From NCBI GenBank assembly GCA_017448965.1, contig JAFSKK010000019.1:1-48300 (forward strand): a DNA stretch of 48,300 bases, in the 5' to 3' direction. The notes below the pieces were generated by a model. That model searched no databases and was not told where the DNA came from. It saw only the letters and a program-made list of their open reading frames with translations. The DNA is from Bacteroidaceae bacterium. GTDB taxonomy: Bacteria; Bacteroidota; Bacteroidia; Bacteroidales; Bacteroidaceae. Made by a program: the position numbers and the translations under genes. Every line of letters begins with the position of its first letter. The first letter of the stretch is position 1. Of the stretch, positions 7,496 to 16,534 are shown in pieces.

Positions 7496-8995
7496 ATGAT
7501 AAATGACTACCTAAAGGAGCTGATTTTGCATCATTTCGGGCTAAAACCGACCCAAGACCAAGCAAAAGTCATTGACTCGCTGTGTGATTTCATCCTCACA
7601 CCCGACGCTGACTCCGTGTTCATCCTCCGAGGTTTTGCCGGCACGGGAAAAACAAGTCTTGTCAGCGCTCTGGTCAAGACGATGGAACAACTCGAGCGCG
7701 AGTGTGTGCTCATGGCTCCCACAGGACGTGCCGCCAAAGTTCTCTCTCTCTATGCTGACCATCCCGCTTTCACCATCCACAAGCGTATCTATCGGCAAAA
7801 ATCCATCGACAAGGATAGCATCTTCACCCTCAACTACAACATGAGGCAGAATCTTCTCTTCATCTGCGATGAGGCATCGATGATTGCAAACGACGAATAC
7901 CTCTCTGGAGGCCTCTACGGTACGGGGCGTTTGCTCGACGATCTCATCCACTTTGTCTATGGAGGGAAAGGGTGTCGCCTCATCCTCATGGGAGACACGG
8001 CTCAGTTGCCTCCTGTCGGTGACGACGAAAGCCCAGCGCTGCAAGACGACTACATGAACGGCTACGGACTCAGCGTCGTCAGCCACACCCTCACCGAAGT
8101 GGTGCGACAAGCAGAGCAGTCGGGCATCCTTTGGAACGCCACCCATCTGCGCACCCTTCTCGCCAACGAAGACATTTTCCAGATGCCGCAGATCCGTTTC
8201 AAGGGGTTCCCAGATGTGCGCAATATTCCTGGTAATGAACTCATCGAAGCCCTCGAAGAGTGTTACCATCGCGATGGCGAGGATGAAACCATCGTGGTGA
8301 CACGCAGCAACAAACGTGCCAACATCTACAACAACGGCATCCGTGCCCAAATCCTCTGGCGCGAGGAACTTCTTGAGGGGGGGGATATGCTCATGGTGGC
8401 AAAGAACAATTACTTTTGGACGGAGAAACTGGCTCTCGAACTCATAGCAAAGGCTAAAGCAGAGGGAAAAGCAGTGGAAGAAGCCGAAGTCGTTCCCTTC
8501 GACTTCATTGCCAATGGTGACACAGCCATTGTACGCCGTATCCACAACGAGCGCCACTTCTACGGCTTCACGTTCGCTGATGCCACCCTGGAGTTTCCTG
8601 ACTTTGACAACTATCAGATGGAACTCACCGTGCTCACCGACACACTCCAAGCTGAAGCCCCTGCCCTCACTAAGACGCAGCAAGACACATTATATAATAA
8701 TATCATGGAAGACTACGCCGGCGACCCCACCTTGCGCTCCAAACAGGACAAACTCAAGGCCCTGCGCCAAGACCCTTACTACAACGCCCTGCAAGTCAAG
8801 TACGCCTATGCCGTCACCTGCCACAAAGCCCAAGGCGGCCAATGGACCAACGTCTTCATCGACCAGGGCTACATGACCGAAGAACTCCTCTCCCCCGACT
8901 ACTTCCGATGGCTCTATACCGCCATCACGCGCGCCACCACAAGGGTGTTTTTCGTGAACTGGCCTAAGGAGCAGGTATGGAGAGTTGAGGGTTGA
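7496..8995 (+). CDS. RecD/Dda-like SF1B DNA helicase
   Basis: A 499-residue ATP-dependent helicase. Visible motifs in order are Walker A GFAGTGKTS (46-54), the Q-motif-like TQDQ just before it, APTGRAAKVL (motif Ia), LLFICDEASM (Walker B), MGDTAQLPPVG (motif III), and the C-terminal AVTCHKAQGGQW and YTAITRAT (motifs V/VI). It is shorter than RecD and RecD2 and matches the stand-alone RecD-like helicases common in Bacteroidetes. A role in repair or recombination is inferred. The gene is divergent from the preceding operon, and no -7 box is convincing in front of it. Confidence 0.9.
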   Translation: MINDYLKELILHHFGLKPTQDQAKVIDSLCDFILTPDADSVFILRGFAGTGKTSLVSALVKTMEQLERECVLMAPTGRAAKVLSLYADHPAFTIHKRIYRQKSIDKDSIFTLNYNMRQNLLFICDEASMIANDEYLSGGLYGTGRLLDDLIHFVYGGKGCRLILMGDTAQLPPVGDDESPALQDDYMNGYGLSVVSHTLTEVVRQAEQSGILWNATHLRTLLANEDIFQMPQIRFKGFPDVRNIPGNELIEALEECYHRDGEDETIVVTRSNKRANIYNNGIRAQILWREELLEGGDMLMVAKNNYFWTEKLALELIAKAKAEGKAVEEAEVVPFDFIANGDTAIVRRIHNERHFYGFTFADATLEFPDFDNYQMELTVLTDTLQAEAPALTKTQQDTLYNNIMEDYAGDPTLRSKQDKLKALRQDPYYNALQVKYAYAVTCHKAQGGQWTNVFIDQGYMTEELLSPDYFRWLYTAITRATTRVFFVNWPKEQVWRVEG

Positions 8996-9090
8996 AGAAC
9001 GGAGGCATACAACAGCTTTACACGAGGGTGGCTCTCACGTTCTTCTTGTTCATCGTCTGACGACATGGGTAAGCCCTCATCCCGTTTCTT

Positions 9091-9182
9091 CCACAGCCTC
9101 TAAACCGACGTCCCCGACGTCGGCAAGTCGATGTCCCCGATGTCGGTCGACCGACGTCGGGGACATCGGTTTAGAGGCAGTG
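9091..9182. repeat. Large GC-rich palindrome with reiterated motif
   Basis: The 28-nt arms at 9096-9123 and 9151-9178 are complementary with one mismatch. Inside, the motif CGACGTCCCCGACGTCGG and its variant CGATGTCCCCGATGTCGG recur. The gap 8996-9371 otherwise holds only the promoter of the following gene and no ORF I can support. Confidence 0.9.
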
Positions 9183-9299
9183 GAAGGAGGTCATGAGAAG
9201 CTACGAGGTAGAGACAATGGAGGATGTGTCGTTGAGGGGTGAGCTGTTCATAAAAGAACATGATAATTGTACTCAATGGAACGGAAAAGTCAGCATTTG

Positions 9300-9331
9300 T
9301 TTGCTACATTCCGAATGTTTCAATAAATTTG
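9300..9331 (+). promoter_or_regulatory. Promoter of secreted esterase gene
   Basis: TTTG at 9300-9303 and TAAATTTG at 9324-9331 are separated by exactly 20 nt, matching the Bacteroidetes housekeeping promoter. The start codon follows 40 nt after the box. Confidence 0.75.
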
Positions 9332-9371
9332 CACTCTCAATTAAGAGCAACTCTTATTTTCACCTATTCAC

Positions 9372-11141
9372 ATGAAACATTCATTACTTTTATCAATCCT
9401 TTTTCTTCTCGCGGTGGTGGAAGTCTCCGCCTATAAGCAGGTGTCTATCGACATTACCGTCAATGGTAAAAAAAGAAACATGGTGGTCTTTACCCCCACT
9501 AAGCTACCTGCCAAGTCGCCACTATTCATCGTCACTCACGGCATGAACCAAAGCCCTGAATACCAATACGATTCGGACAAGATGTACGAGATGATAGACA
9601 CAGCTAAGTTTGTTATCGCCTATCTGCGTAGCGATGGTAACATGTGGGATACGGGCGGAACGAACGATCAGGACTTCGTCATCAAAGCCATCGACAAGAT
9701 GGTGGAAATGTATGATATCGACCGGGAACGCGTATATTGGTCAGGATTCTCGATGGGTTCGATGCTCATCCACCACTGTATCGCCAACATGCAGGATAAG
9801 ATTGCTGCCTTTGCCCCAACGAGTGGCATCCAGTTCTCCGAATCGCCCTGGAACAACTGCAAGAAGCCCGTCAATCTGCTGGAGGTCATTGCCTATGGCG
9901 ACCAAGCGTTTGGCTATGAAGAGTATCATATCCATGACTACATAGAGAGCTATGCCACGCACGACAAGCATACAACATACAGCAAGACGACTGGCTACAA
10001 GCCTGTCAGCTCCAGCTGGTATAATGGCGACCTCGAGAAATGGACAGGGGGTGCCAACGGCGGTGAGGTGTGGCTCTATTCCTACAACAACGGCGGACAC
10101 TGGCCCATGGACTTGAACCGCCACCTGATCTGGAACTTCTGCAAGCGTTTCTATCTGAACATGCCGATGGCAAGATTCATCGCCCCTGCAGGCGAAACCA
10201 CCCATCTCTATATGGCTCCGAAGGGAGAGGCCGTATTCCCCGACATCACCCTGAAGGCGACAGCCAAGGCTCCCAACGGGAGTGTCGCCCAGTTTGATTT
10301 CTACGACGGCAACACACTGATAGAATCTCAAACATCTGCTCCCCACATCACAACGCTGGCGGCACCATCGGCCGGCAAGCACAACCTGCGCGTGGAGGTG
10401 ACTGACAACAAGGGCAAGAAGGCACAAACTTCCTGCCTGGTCAACAACGTCACGTCGAGCACGAGTTACGACTTGTTCAAAACGATCAAGAACGAGGGCA
10501 TGGTGCCACAGAACTGGTACGTAAGCAACGGCATAACGAAACGTGTGGGTGGCGGTCTCGCATTCACCAGCGGTCCACGCACCCTGCGCTTCACCAACAC
10601 CACTAAATCCTTTGAATACGGATTGCTTGTACAAAACAACACGTCAAAAGAGAAAGCCGCATGGGCAAAATTTGGTGACAAGAATGGGCGTTCCCAGTTG
10701 ACATTGCACGAAGGACGTTATGCCATCAAGTACAAGGTGTGCAACTGGAATCAGCCGGAGTCTTCGCCCGTCACCCTCTCCATACAGAAGCTCGATGGGG
10801 AAGAAATCGCATCTGAGACTTACACTCCCACCGTCAACATCAATGGCAACACAGCCAACAGGTTTTTAGGAGTCAACCAACGAACCTTCATGTTCGATGT
10901 TCCAGAAACAGGCGACTATGTCATCGTCTTTTACACTGCTGCCGAAAGGAATTCCGACTTTGTGTTGGGGGCAGTCAGCATTCAAGCCGCAAATTTCGCC
11001 CCTGTAGGCATCGCCCATGTTAAAGAGAACAAGAAGGCTGCTGCTCCATACGCTTATGACTTCAACGGCCGAAAGTTCTCAACAGAAAACCTGAAGCCAG
11101 GCCTTTACATCATTAACGGCCAAAAAGTCATGGTTAAATAA
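9372..11141 (+). CDS. Secreted CE1-type esterase with accessory domains
   Basis: A 589-residue secreted alpha/beta hydrolase. It has a signal peptide (MKHSLLLSILFLLAVVEVSA), oxyanion THG (55-57), nucleophile motif GFSMG with Ser127, and a GGHWP segment near residue 240 likely supplying the catalytic His. This resembles polyhydroxybutyrate depolymerase/LpqC and feruloyl or acetyl-xylan esterases (carbohydrate esterase 1). After about residue 275 come an Ig-like domain (VAQFDFYDGNTLIE) and a beta-rich, possibly carbohydrate-binding region. The end, FNGRKFSTENLKPGLYIING, is the Prevotella-type C-terminal tail. Deacylation of plant polysaccharide is inferred; the substrate cannot be told. Confidence 0.82.
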   Translation: MKHSLLLSILFLLAVVEVSAYKQVSIDITVNGKKRNMVVFTPTKLPAKSPLFIVTHGMNQSPEYQYDSDKMYEMIDTAKFVIAYLRSDGNMWDTGGTNDQDFVIKAIDKMVEMYDIDRERVYWSGFSMGSMLIHHCIANMQDKIAAFAPTSGIQFSESPWNNCKKPVNLLEVIAYGDQAFGYEEYHIHDYIESYATHDKHTTYSKTTGYKPVSSSWYNGDLEKWTGGANGGEVWLYSYNNGGHWPMDLNRHLIWNFCKRFYLNMPMARFIAPAGETTHLYMAPKGEAVFPDITLKATAKAPNGSVAQFDFYDGNTLIESQTSAPHITTLAAPSAGKHNLRVEVTDNKGKKAQTSCLVNNVTSSTSYDLFKTIKNEGMVPQNWYVSNGITKRVGGGLAFTSGPRTLRFTNTTKSFEYGLLVQNNTSKEKAAWAKFGDKNGRSQLTLHEGRYAIKYKVCNWNQPESSPVTLSIQKLDGEEIASETYTPTVNINGNTANRFLGVNQRTFMFDVPETGDYVIVFYTAAERNSDFVLGAVSIQAANFAPVGIAHVKENKKAAAPYAYDFNGRKFSTENLKPGLYIINGQKVMVK

Positions 11142-11202
11142 AAGAATACAACTTTCAGAAGTTATCGGTTCTTTGCGAGCAAAGCGCTACGCGATGGCGC
11201 TC

Positions 11203-11311
11203 AGGAGTTAAAGGAGTTATAGGAGTTAAAGCCTATACTCTGTCAACTGTGGAGAGGAGTTTTCACGCCAGCATTACATTCGGCTTTAACTCCTTTAACT
11301 TCTTTAACTCC
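11203..11311. repeat. Inverted pair of 9-bp tandem arrays
   Basis: GGAGTTAAA-type units (three, 11203-11232) and their complement (TTTAACTCC-type, 11282-11311) flank a 49-nt spacer. The design equals that of the 8-bp arrays elsewhere, with a different unit. It lies in the esterase-luxS gap, where I found no clear promoter box. Confidence 0.85.
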
Positions 11312-11383
11312 AAGAAAGTGGAGCTTGCGAAACTTGAATAAAAGAATCAAAGACATATAACATCACCCTAAAAAAGCAACATC

Positions 11384-11878
11384 ATGGAAGTCATACAAAG
11401 TTTCACCATCGACCACACTCACCTGAAACCCGGCATCTACGTATCACGCGTGGACAAGGGCTTCACCACTTTCGACCTTCGCATCACAGAACCCAACCAT
11501 GAACCCGCCGTAGCTCCTGCTGCCATCCACAGCATAGAGCACCTGATGGCCACATGGTTCCGCAATTCAGAGGCAAAGGAAGATGTGGTGTATGTAGGTC
11601 CCATGGGATGCCTCACTGGCATGTACATTATCATGACAGGAACATACACCGTTGAAGACATGCGGCGGCTGACCATCGAGTGCCTTCAGTGGATGCTTAC
11701 ACAAACAGAGGTGCCAGCCACACGTCCAGAAGCCTGTGGCAACTATTTGCTGCACGACCTTCCGATGTGCAAATGGGAATGTGCCCGCTATCTCGACCGG
11801 CTGAAAAACGATTTTCACAGCGAATACACAAAACTGCAAATCACCCTCAACGATGGAAAAGTTTTTGCTGACGCATAA
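11384..11878 (+). CDS. luxS: S-ribosylhomocysteine lyase
   Basis: LuxS cleaves S-ribosylhomocysteine to homocysteine and the AI-2 precursor DPD in the activated methyl cycle. The 164-residue protein has the metal motif HSIEH (His49, His53), with Cys118 in EACGNYLLHDLP as third ligand, the active-site loop GPMGCLTGMY with Cys76, and Glu52 as general base. Length is normal. The gene stands alone and ends at a strong bidirectional terminator shared with alaS. Its presence implies LuxS-type homocysteine recycling; AI-2 signalling is not shown. Confidence 0.96.
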   Translation: MEVIQSFTIDHTHLKPGIYVSRVDKGFTTFDLRITEPNHEPAVAPAAIHSIEHLMATWFRNSEAKEDVVYVGPMGCLTGMYIIMTGTYTVEDMRRLTIECLQWMLTQTEVPATRPEACGNYLLHDLPMCKWECARYLDRLKNDFHSEYTKLQITLNDGKVFADA

Positions 11879-11880
11879 AT

Positions 11881-11932
11881 AAAAGGGAGCTGCGGCCTTC
11901 AACTGATGAGTTGAAGGCCGCAGCTCCCTTTT
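11881..11932. terminator. Bidirectional terminator, luxS/alaS
   Basis: A perfect 23-bp stem (starting AAAAGGGAGCTGCGG) with a 6-nt loop has A and T runs at its ends, between convergent genes. Confidence 0.93.
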
Positions 11933-11950
11933 ATAATAACGTTTATACGA

Positions 11951-14566
11951 TTAAGCCTGTGCTAATTCAACAATCTTATCAACAGCTGATTTCAGACCTT
12001 CAGGGTCTTTACCTCCTGCTGTTGCAAAGTGTGGCTGACCGCCGCCACCACCCTTGATGAGTTTACCAGCCTCTCGGACGAACTGACCGGCATTCTTGCC
12101 TTCTGCCACGAGATCGTCGGAGATAGAAACAGTCAACGTGGGTTTACCTCCCACTTCACTACCAATGACCACGAGCAGGCGTTCTGCGAACTGGCCACGC
12201 AACTGGAAGGCGATATCTTTCGCATGCTGTGGTTCAATCGGCAGCACACCAGCGATGACCTTCACGCCATTCACCTCGCGAGCCTTCTCTATCAGCATCT
12301 TCTTGAACTGCTGTGCCTTCTGCGCCTTGAACTCATCCACCTGTGCCTGCAAATCCTTATTGTCGGCAATCGCCTTCTGGATTGTAGCCATAAGGTCGGG
12401 AGCATTGTTGAGCAAGCCCTTCAAATCGTTCATGAAGTCCTGCATGCGGTCGAGCGTGTCCTCAACAGCCTTGCCTGTAATGGCCTCAATACGACGCACA
12501 CCTGCAGCGATACTGCTCTCGCTCATAATCTTCATCATGCCCAGGCGGCCAGTGCTCTGAGCGTGGCAACCGCCACAGAACTCGACGCTGGTGCCAAATT
12601 GAACTACGCGCACCTTATCGCCGTACTTCTCTCCGAAGAGGGCGATGGCACCGAGTTTCTTGGCCTCCTCAATGGGATAGTCACGATATTCTTTAAGTGG
12701 GATGTCCTCACGAATCTTAGCATTAACGATGTGCTCCACCTCACGGATTTGTTCAGGAGTCACCTTCTCGAAGTGAGAGAAGTCGAAACGCAAGCCCTCA
12801 GCAGTGACAAGTGAACCTTTCTGTTCCACATGGGTGCCAAGCACCTCACGCAGCGCCTCATCCAGCAAGTGCGTACAAGTATGATTGGCTTCAACAGCAC
12901 GACGTTTCTCCACATCCACACAAGCCATAAATTCAGCCGTCGGATCTTCGGGCAACTTGTCAACAATGTGGATGGCCACACCGTTCTCCTTCTTCGTGTC
13001 GAGTACCTTGATTTCTTCGTTCTCGCTGACGAGCACACCTTGGTCGCCAACCTCACCACCCATCTCACCATAGAAGGGGGTCTGGTCGAGAATGACCTCG
13101 TATGCCGTGCGCTTCTTCTGCTGCACCTCTCTATATTTAATAATGTGAGCAGGATACTCCGTGTAGTCGTAACCCACAAACTTGCTTTCAGCCTCGTTCA
13201 CCATCACCCAGTCGCCCATCTTCACTTCGGCAGCGTTGCGAGCACGGTTCTTCTGTTCCTGCATACAAACATCGAAGCCCTTCTCATCCACCGTGAAACC
13301 TTGTTCGCGACAGATGAGTTCAGTCAAGTCGAGTGGGAAGCCAAAGGTGTCGAAAAGCGTGAACGCCTTGTCACCGGCAATCTCAGTCTTGCCAGCCTCC
13401 TTCGTCTCATCAATGACACCCTGCAAGAGCTTGATGCCGTTCTCCAAAGTGCGGAGGAACGAGCTTTCCTCTTCCTGCATCACCTTCATCACAAGTTTCT
13501 GCTGAGCAGCAATCTCTGGGAAGGCATCGCCCATCTCTGCCACAAGGGTGGGCACGAGTTTGTAGATAAATGCCTCTTTCTGACCGAGGAACGTGTAGCC
13601 ATAACGGACAGCACGACGCAAGATGCGACGAATCACATAGCCAGCCTTCGCATTGGATGGCAACTGACCATCAGCAATAGCGAACGCGATAGCACGCAAG
13701 TGGTCAACCACCACACGCATGGCGATGTCCTTCTTCTCATCCTCACCATATTTGCAGCCAGCCATATCGCCCAGCACCTTGATGAGCGGCTGGAACACGT
13801 CAGTATCGTAGTTGGAAGTCTTGCCCTGCAACGTGCGCACCAGACGCTCGAAGCCCATGCCGGTATCAATCACCTTAGCTGGCAGACCCTCCAGAGAGCC
13901 GTCAGCCTTGCGGTTGTACTGCATGAACACAAGGTTCCATATCTCGATGACCTGTGGATGGTCTTTGTTCACCAACTCACGACCAGGCACCTTGGCCTTC
14001 TCTTCCTCAGAACGGCTGTCGACGTGAATCTCTGAGCAAGGGCCACAAGGACCTGTATCACCCATCTCCCAGAAATTGTCGTGCTTGTTGCCGTTGATGA
14101 TATGGTCTTTCGGCAAGAACTGCTCCCAGATGGCAGCAGCCTCATCGTCACGCGAAAGCCCCTCTTCAGGACTGCCCTCAAACACTGTGGCATAAAGGTC
14201 TTTCGGGTCAATCTTCAGCACGTCGACAATGTACTCCCAAGCCCACGAAATCGCTTCCTTCTTGAAGTAGTCGCCAAACGACCAATTGCCCAACATCTCA
14301 AACATGGTGTGGTGGTAGGTGTCATGTCCCACCTCCTCAAGGTCGTTGTGCTTGCCGCTCACACGGAGGCACTTCTGCGAGTCAGCCTGACGTCTGCACT
14401 TCGGAGTGGCATTACCCAAAATGATGTCCTTAAACTGATTCATGCCCGCATTGGTGAACATCAACGTCGGGTCATCCTTCACCACCATCGGAGCCGATGG
14501 CACAATCAAGTGCTCCTTGCTTTCAAAAAACTTCTTGAAAGACTCACGTATTTCTTTTGCTGTCAT
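11951..14566 (-). CDS. alaS: Alanine--tRNA ligase
   Basis: AlaRS charges tRNA-Ala. The 871-residue protein starts [19 protein letters not shown]. It has the class II catalytic core ([32 protein letters not shown]), the editing-domain zinc motif ([12 protein letters not shown], then [13 protein letters not shown]) and the C-Ala glycine-rich segment [16 protein letters not shown]. The frame stays open for 63 codons upstream, but that extension passes through the promoter at 14611-14618 and has no counterpart in the family, so I placed the start at 14566. It is monocistronic. Confidence 0.97.
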   Translation of the reverse strand: MTAKEIRESFKKFFESKEHLIVPSAPMVVKDDPTLMFTNAGMNQFKDIILGNATPKCRRQADSQKCLRVSGKHNDLEEVGHDTYHHTMFEMLGNWSFGDYFKKEAISWAWEYIVDVLKIDPKDLYATVFEGSPEEGLSRDDEAAAIWEQFLPKDHIINGNKHDNFWEMGDTGPCGPCSEIHVDSRSEEEKAKVPGRELVNKDHPQVIEIWNLVFMQYNRKADGSLEGLPAKVIDTGMGFERLVRTLQGKTSNYDTDVFQPLIKVLGDMAGCKYGEDEKKDIAMRVVVDHLRAIAFAIADGQLPSNAKAGYVIRRILRRAVRYGYTFLGQKEAFIYKLVPTLVAEMGDAFPEIAAQQKLVMKVMQEEESSFLRTLENGIKLLQGVIDETKEAGKTEIAGDKAFTLFDTFGFPLDLTELICREQGFTVDEKGFDVCMQEQKNRARNAAEVKMGDWVMVNEAESKFVGYDYTEYPAHIIKYREVQQKKRTAYEVILDQTPFYGEMGGEVGDQGVLVSENEEIKVLDTKKENGVAIHIVDKLPEDPTAEFMACVDVEKRRAVEANHTCTHLLDEALREVLGTHVEQKGSLVTAEGLRFDFSHFEKVTPEQIREVEHIVNAKIREDIPLKEYRDYPIEEAKKLGAIALFGEKYGDKVRVVQFGTSVEFCGGCHAQSTGRLGMMKIMSESSIAAGVRRIEAITGKAVEDTLDRMQDFMNDLKGLLNNAPDLMATIQKAIADNKDLQAQVDEFKAQKAQQFKKMLIEKAREVNGVKVIAGVLPIEPQHAKDIAFQLRGQFAERLLVVIGSEVGGKPTLTVSISDDLVAEGKNAGQFVREAGKLIKGGGGGQPHFATAGGKDPEGLKSAVDKIVELAQA

Positions 14567-14610
14567 CGATTTATTGACTATTTGACAATTGAGTATTTTA
14601 TTTCGAGGTG

Positions 14611-14642
14611 CAAAGGTACGACTAAGTGAGAGAAAAACCAAA
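14611..14642 (-). promoter_or_regulatory. Promoter of alaS
   Basis: Minus strand TACCTTTG (14611-14618) has TTTG 20 nt upstream (14639-14642). It fits the consensus fully. Confidence 0.8.
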
Positions 14643-14848
14643 ATTATTTGAGTTTTTCCGAGCGTGAGCATCTTCGGCAAAGCCAACGGTACGAAAAATT
14701 CGGTTAAGTGAATACAAAGAGAACTCGTTTTCATTGTTGAGCGTGAGAATTTCATGATTCTTTTTCAATACACACAAATTTACATCCTTCTTTCTTTTCC
14801 AACCCCACCCCTTTTTCTTCCTCCGACACAAGTTTTTTCACGAATTTG

Positions 14849-14879
14849 TTGTGTGACATAGAAAAGTTTCGTACTTTTG
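14849..14879 (+). promoter_or_regulatory. Promoter of DUF4160-DUF2442 pair
   Basis: TTG (14849-14851), a 20-nt spacer and TACTTTTG (14872-14879). The box lies downstream of the first possible ATG and so sets the gene start at 14915. Confidence 0.75.
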
Positions 14880-14914
14880 CACTTGAGTTTAATAAATCAA
14901 ACCATCAAAAAGAA

Positions 14915-15205
14915 ATGCCCAAAGTCTTATTGTACATTACAGCCAAAATCATGTGGATGTTCCTTTTCTACAACAAGGACTACAATGAAAATCGTGCTCA
15001 TGTACATGTAGGCAAGAGGGACACACAAAAGTTATGCAAGATATGGCTTGAGCCAACAGTTGAGATATCCAAGCAAGGGGATTTGACAGACGCACAAGCA
15101 AAAGAGGTCTTGAAACTGGCAGAGACATACAGAGACAAGTTGTTAAGGCAATGGAAGAACTTTAAGGAAGGTAAAACTATTCGCATCATTAAAATAAAGA
15201 AATAG
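14915..15205 (+). CDS. DUF4160 domain protein
   Basis: A 96-residue protein of the DUF4160 family. Family hallmarks are FYNKDYNENRAHVHVGK (x-x-H-V-H-V core), KIWLEPTVEISKQGDLT and a helical C-terminus (LKLAETYRDKLLRQWKNF). The true start is after the promoter box, so the apparent extension to 14846 is rejected. It is followed 3 nt later by a DUF2442 gene; such pairs recur in many bacteria and have been suggested to be toxin-antitoxin-like, but no activity is established here. Base composition is more AT-rich than in alaS. Confidence 0.85.
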   Translation: MPKVLLYITAKIMWMFLFYNKDYNENRAHVHVGKRDTQKLCKIWLEPTVEISKQGDLTDAQAKEVLKLAETYRDKLLRQWKNFKEGKTIRIIKIKK

Positions 15206-15208
15206 AAT

Positions 15209-15481
15209 ATGTTCAACAAGGAAGGATATTGGGATGTGAAGCCACAGATAAAGTCCGTAGGCTTTCCGAAGCGAGGTAAGTTCCAGGTGGATTTGCAGGA
15301 TGGTCGTGTGATTGTCATGCCTATCTCTGCCTTTCCAAGCATCAAGAAAGTTCCTGTTAAAGAGCGGAAAAACTGGTACTTGATGGGCGGCGGAGTTTCA
15401 TGGGATTCATGCCCAGAAGTGATTCACATTGAACAGATTCTTGGTGACTATCAGAAATATGGGCATGAAGCTTCTGCATAG
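15209..15481 (+). CDS. DUF2442 domain protein
   Basis: A 90-residue protein of the DUF2442 family (NE0471 N-terminal-like fold). The pattern is a beta-strand opening (WDVKPQIKSVGF), LQDGRVIVMPISAFPSIKK and a final helical stretch ILGDYQKYG. It is the likely partner of the DUF4160 protein, from which 3 nt separate it, and both are served by one promoter. It ends before a strong terminator, so the pair forms a self-contained cassette. The partner relationship is inferred from genomic habit. Confidence 0.83.
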   Translation: MFNKEGYWDVKPQIKSVGFPKRGKFQVDLQDGRVIVMPISAFPSIKKVPVKERKNWYLMGGGVSWDSCPEVIHIEQILGDYQKYGHEASA

Positions 15482-15500
15482 CTTCTTGTCCGTAATGAAC

Positions 15501-15546
15501 AATCCCCACAACTTCTAAAGAATAAAGAGATTGTGGGGATTTTTTG
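15501..15546 (+). terminator. Terminator after DUF2442 gene
   Basis: An 11-bp perfect stem AATCCCCACAA / TTGTGGGGATT is followed by a run of T. Confidence 0.85.
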
Positions 15547-15590
15547 ACATTTTAATTTACTTCACGCAAGCCTTAGAAATTTTCCTTTAA

Positions 15591-16073
15591 CTATTTTTTA
15601 TATTGCTTGAAAAATGTTGCACCAGTCACACCTGTATTATAGCCTCCATTTTCATAAATTACTAATGCTGTATTAGTTCCATTTTCTGACATCAAAATGA
15701 TATTCAATGTAAAAGTTGAATACACCCAATGCTTTTCATTAACATCTTCTGTTCCAAACCCATATGGGTATTTTCTGAATTCGTCTACCATTGTCTTATA
15801 CCACATCCGAGGAAAATCATCTTTTGCTTGAACAATCATACATTCCTCGACGACTTTACTATTTTTGAAATAGAAAAAGGTTGCTATACCGTCTTGAGGA
15901 TAACCATCCTCATACTTATCTCCTTTTTCGTCAGTTTTGATGTAACGCAATTGGGGAAAAAGGCTTTTCATTTGAGTCAATGTCTTTCCAATGTTATTCT
16001 TGGGCTCTGTCGTTTGAGCATTGACTGAAATACTTATTAAAAAAATCAGAAAAGTGAAGAATTTTTGTTTCAT
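15591..16073 (-). CDS. Secreted protein, function unknown
   Basis: A protein of about 160 residues with a signal peptide (MKQKFFTFLIFLISISVNAQ) and no recognisable domain. The mature part mixes beta-strand-like and charged segments (VVEECMIVQAKDDFPRMWYK). A Met two codons upstream is also possible. It is the last of three same-strand genes spaced by 2-8 nt, all AT-rich compared with neighbours. Related small exported proteins occur in Bacteroidetes, but I cannot assign a role. Confidence 0.75.
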   Translation of the reverse strand: MKQKFFTFLIFLISISVNAQTTEPKNNIGKTLTQMKSLFPQLRYIKTDEKGDKYEDGYPQDGIATFFYFKNSKVVEECMIVQAKDDFPRMWYKTMVDEFRKYPYGFGTEDVNEKHWVYSTFTLNIILMSENGTNTALVIYENGGYNTGVTGATFFKQYKK

Positions 16074-16081
16074 ATCCATTT

Positions 16082-16534
16082 TTATTTGATTCTACTAATA
16101 TTCTTAAACAATTGACCTTGCACAAGTTTTCCTGTTTGAGCACTATGTATATTTACAATAAAATATTGAGGTATATACTCACTTTCTTTCTTATTATATG
16201 TCTCAAAGATTTGCAATGGTACTTTTTCCCCCTGAAAATCCATAACAACAAGATACACCTTGCACATAGTATTAGGATCACTAGAATCAACCTTACTTTG
16301 GCTTACTTGACCATTGTATAATATTTCGTCACCGATTGTTATCGAAATGAAATTCAGCCCTTGTGCTTCAGAAAAAACTATAACACCTTCAAAATTAAGA
16401 CTCCCAACGGAATTTCCTTTAGAATCCAAATTTTCTACACCATAATACTTAAAAGCAGCCTTTTGTTTGATATTTTGAGAGTGTATCAATAATAAAGGCA
16501 ACAACAATAATAAAATAAAAAATAATTTCTTCAT
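16082..16534 (-). CDS. Secreted protein, function unknown
   Basis: A 150-residue exported protein with signal peptide MKKLFFILLLLLPLLLIHSQ. The mature chain looks like an all-beta fold (NFEGVIVFSEAQGLNFISIT, VYLVVMDFQGEKVPLQIFET). No catalytic motif is visible. The start overlaps the stop of the preceding membrane-protein gene (ATGA), so the two are probably translated together. It belongs to the AT-rich patch at 15500-18060. Confidence 0.75.
   Translation of the reverse strand: MKKLFFILLLLLPLLLIHSQNIKQKAAFKYYGVENLDSKGNSVGSLNFEGVIVFSEAQGLNFISITIGDEILYNGQVSQSKVDSSDPNTMCKVYLVVMDFQGEKVPLQIFETYNKKESEYIPQYFIVNIHSAQTGKLVQGQLFKNISRIK

Noticed and set aside
7541-8683. 380-codon minus-strand ORF opposite the RecD-like helicase gene
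   Set aside because: Antisense shadow; all helicase motifs are on the plus strand.
11142-11383. SAM or SAH riboswitch ahead of luxS
   Set aside because: Apart from the 9-bp array pair I could not find the conserved cores of known SAM/SAH riboswitches.
12830-14035. 401-codon plus-strand ORF opposite alaS
   Set aside because: Lies wholly within alaS on the other strand and encodes a His/Leu-rich sequence without recognisable features.
14567-14755. 63-residue N-terminal extension of AlaS
   Set aside because: It crosses a consensus promoter at 14611-14642, and the family starts at [10 protein letters not shown].
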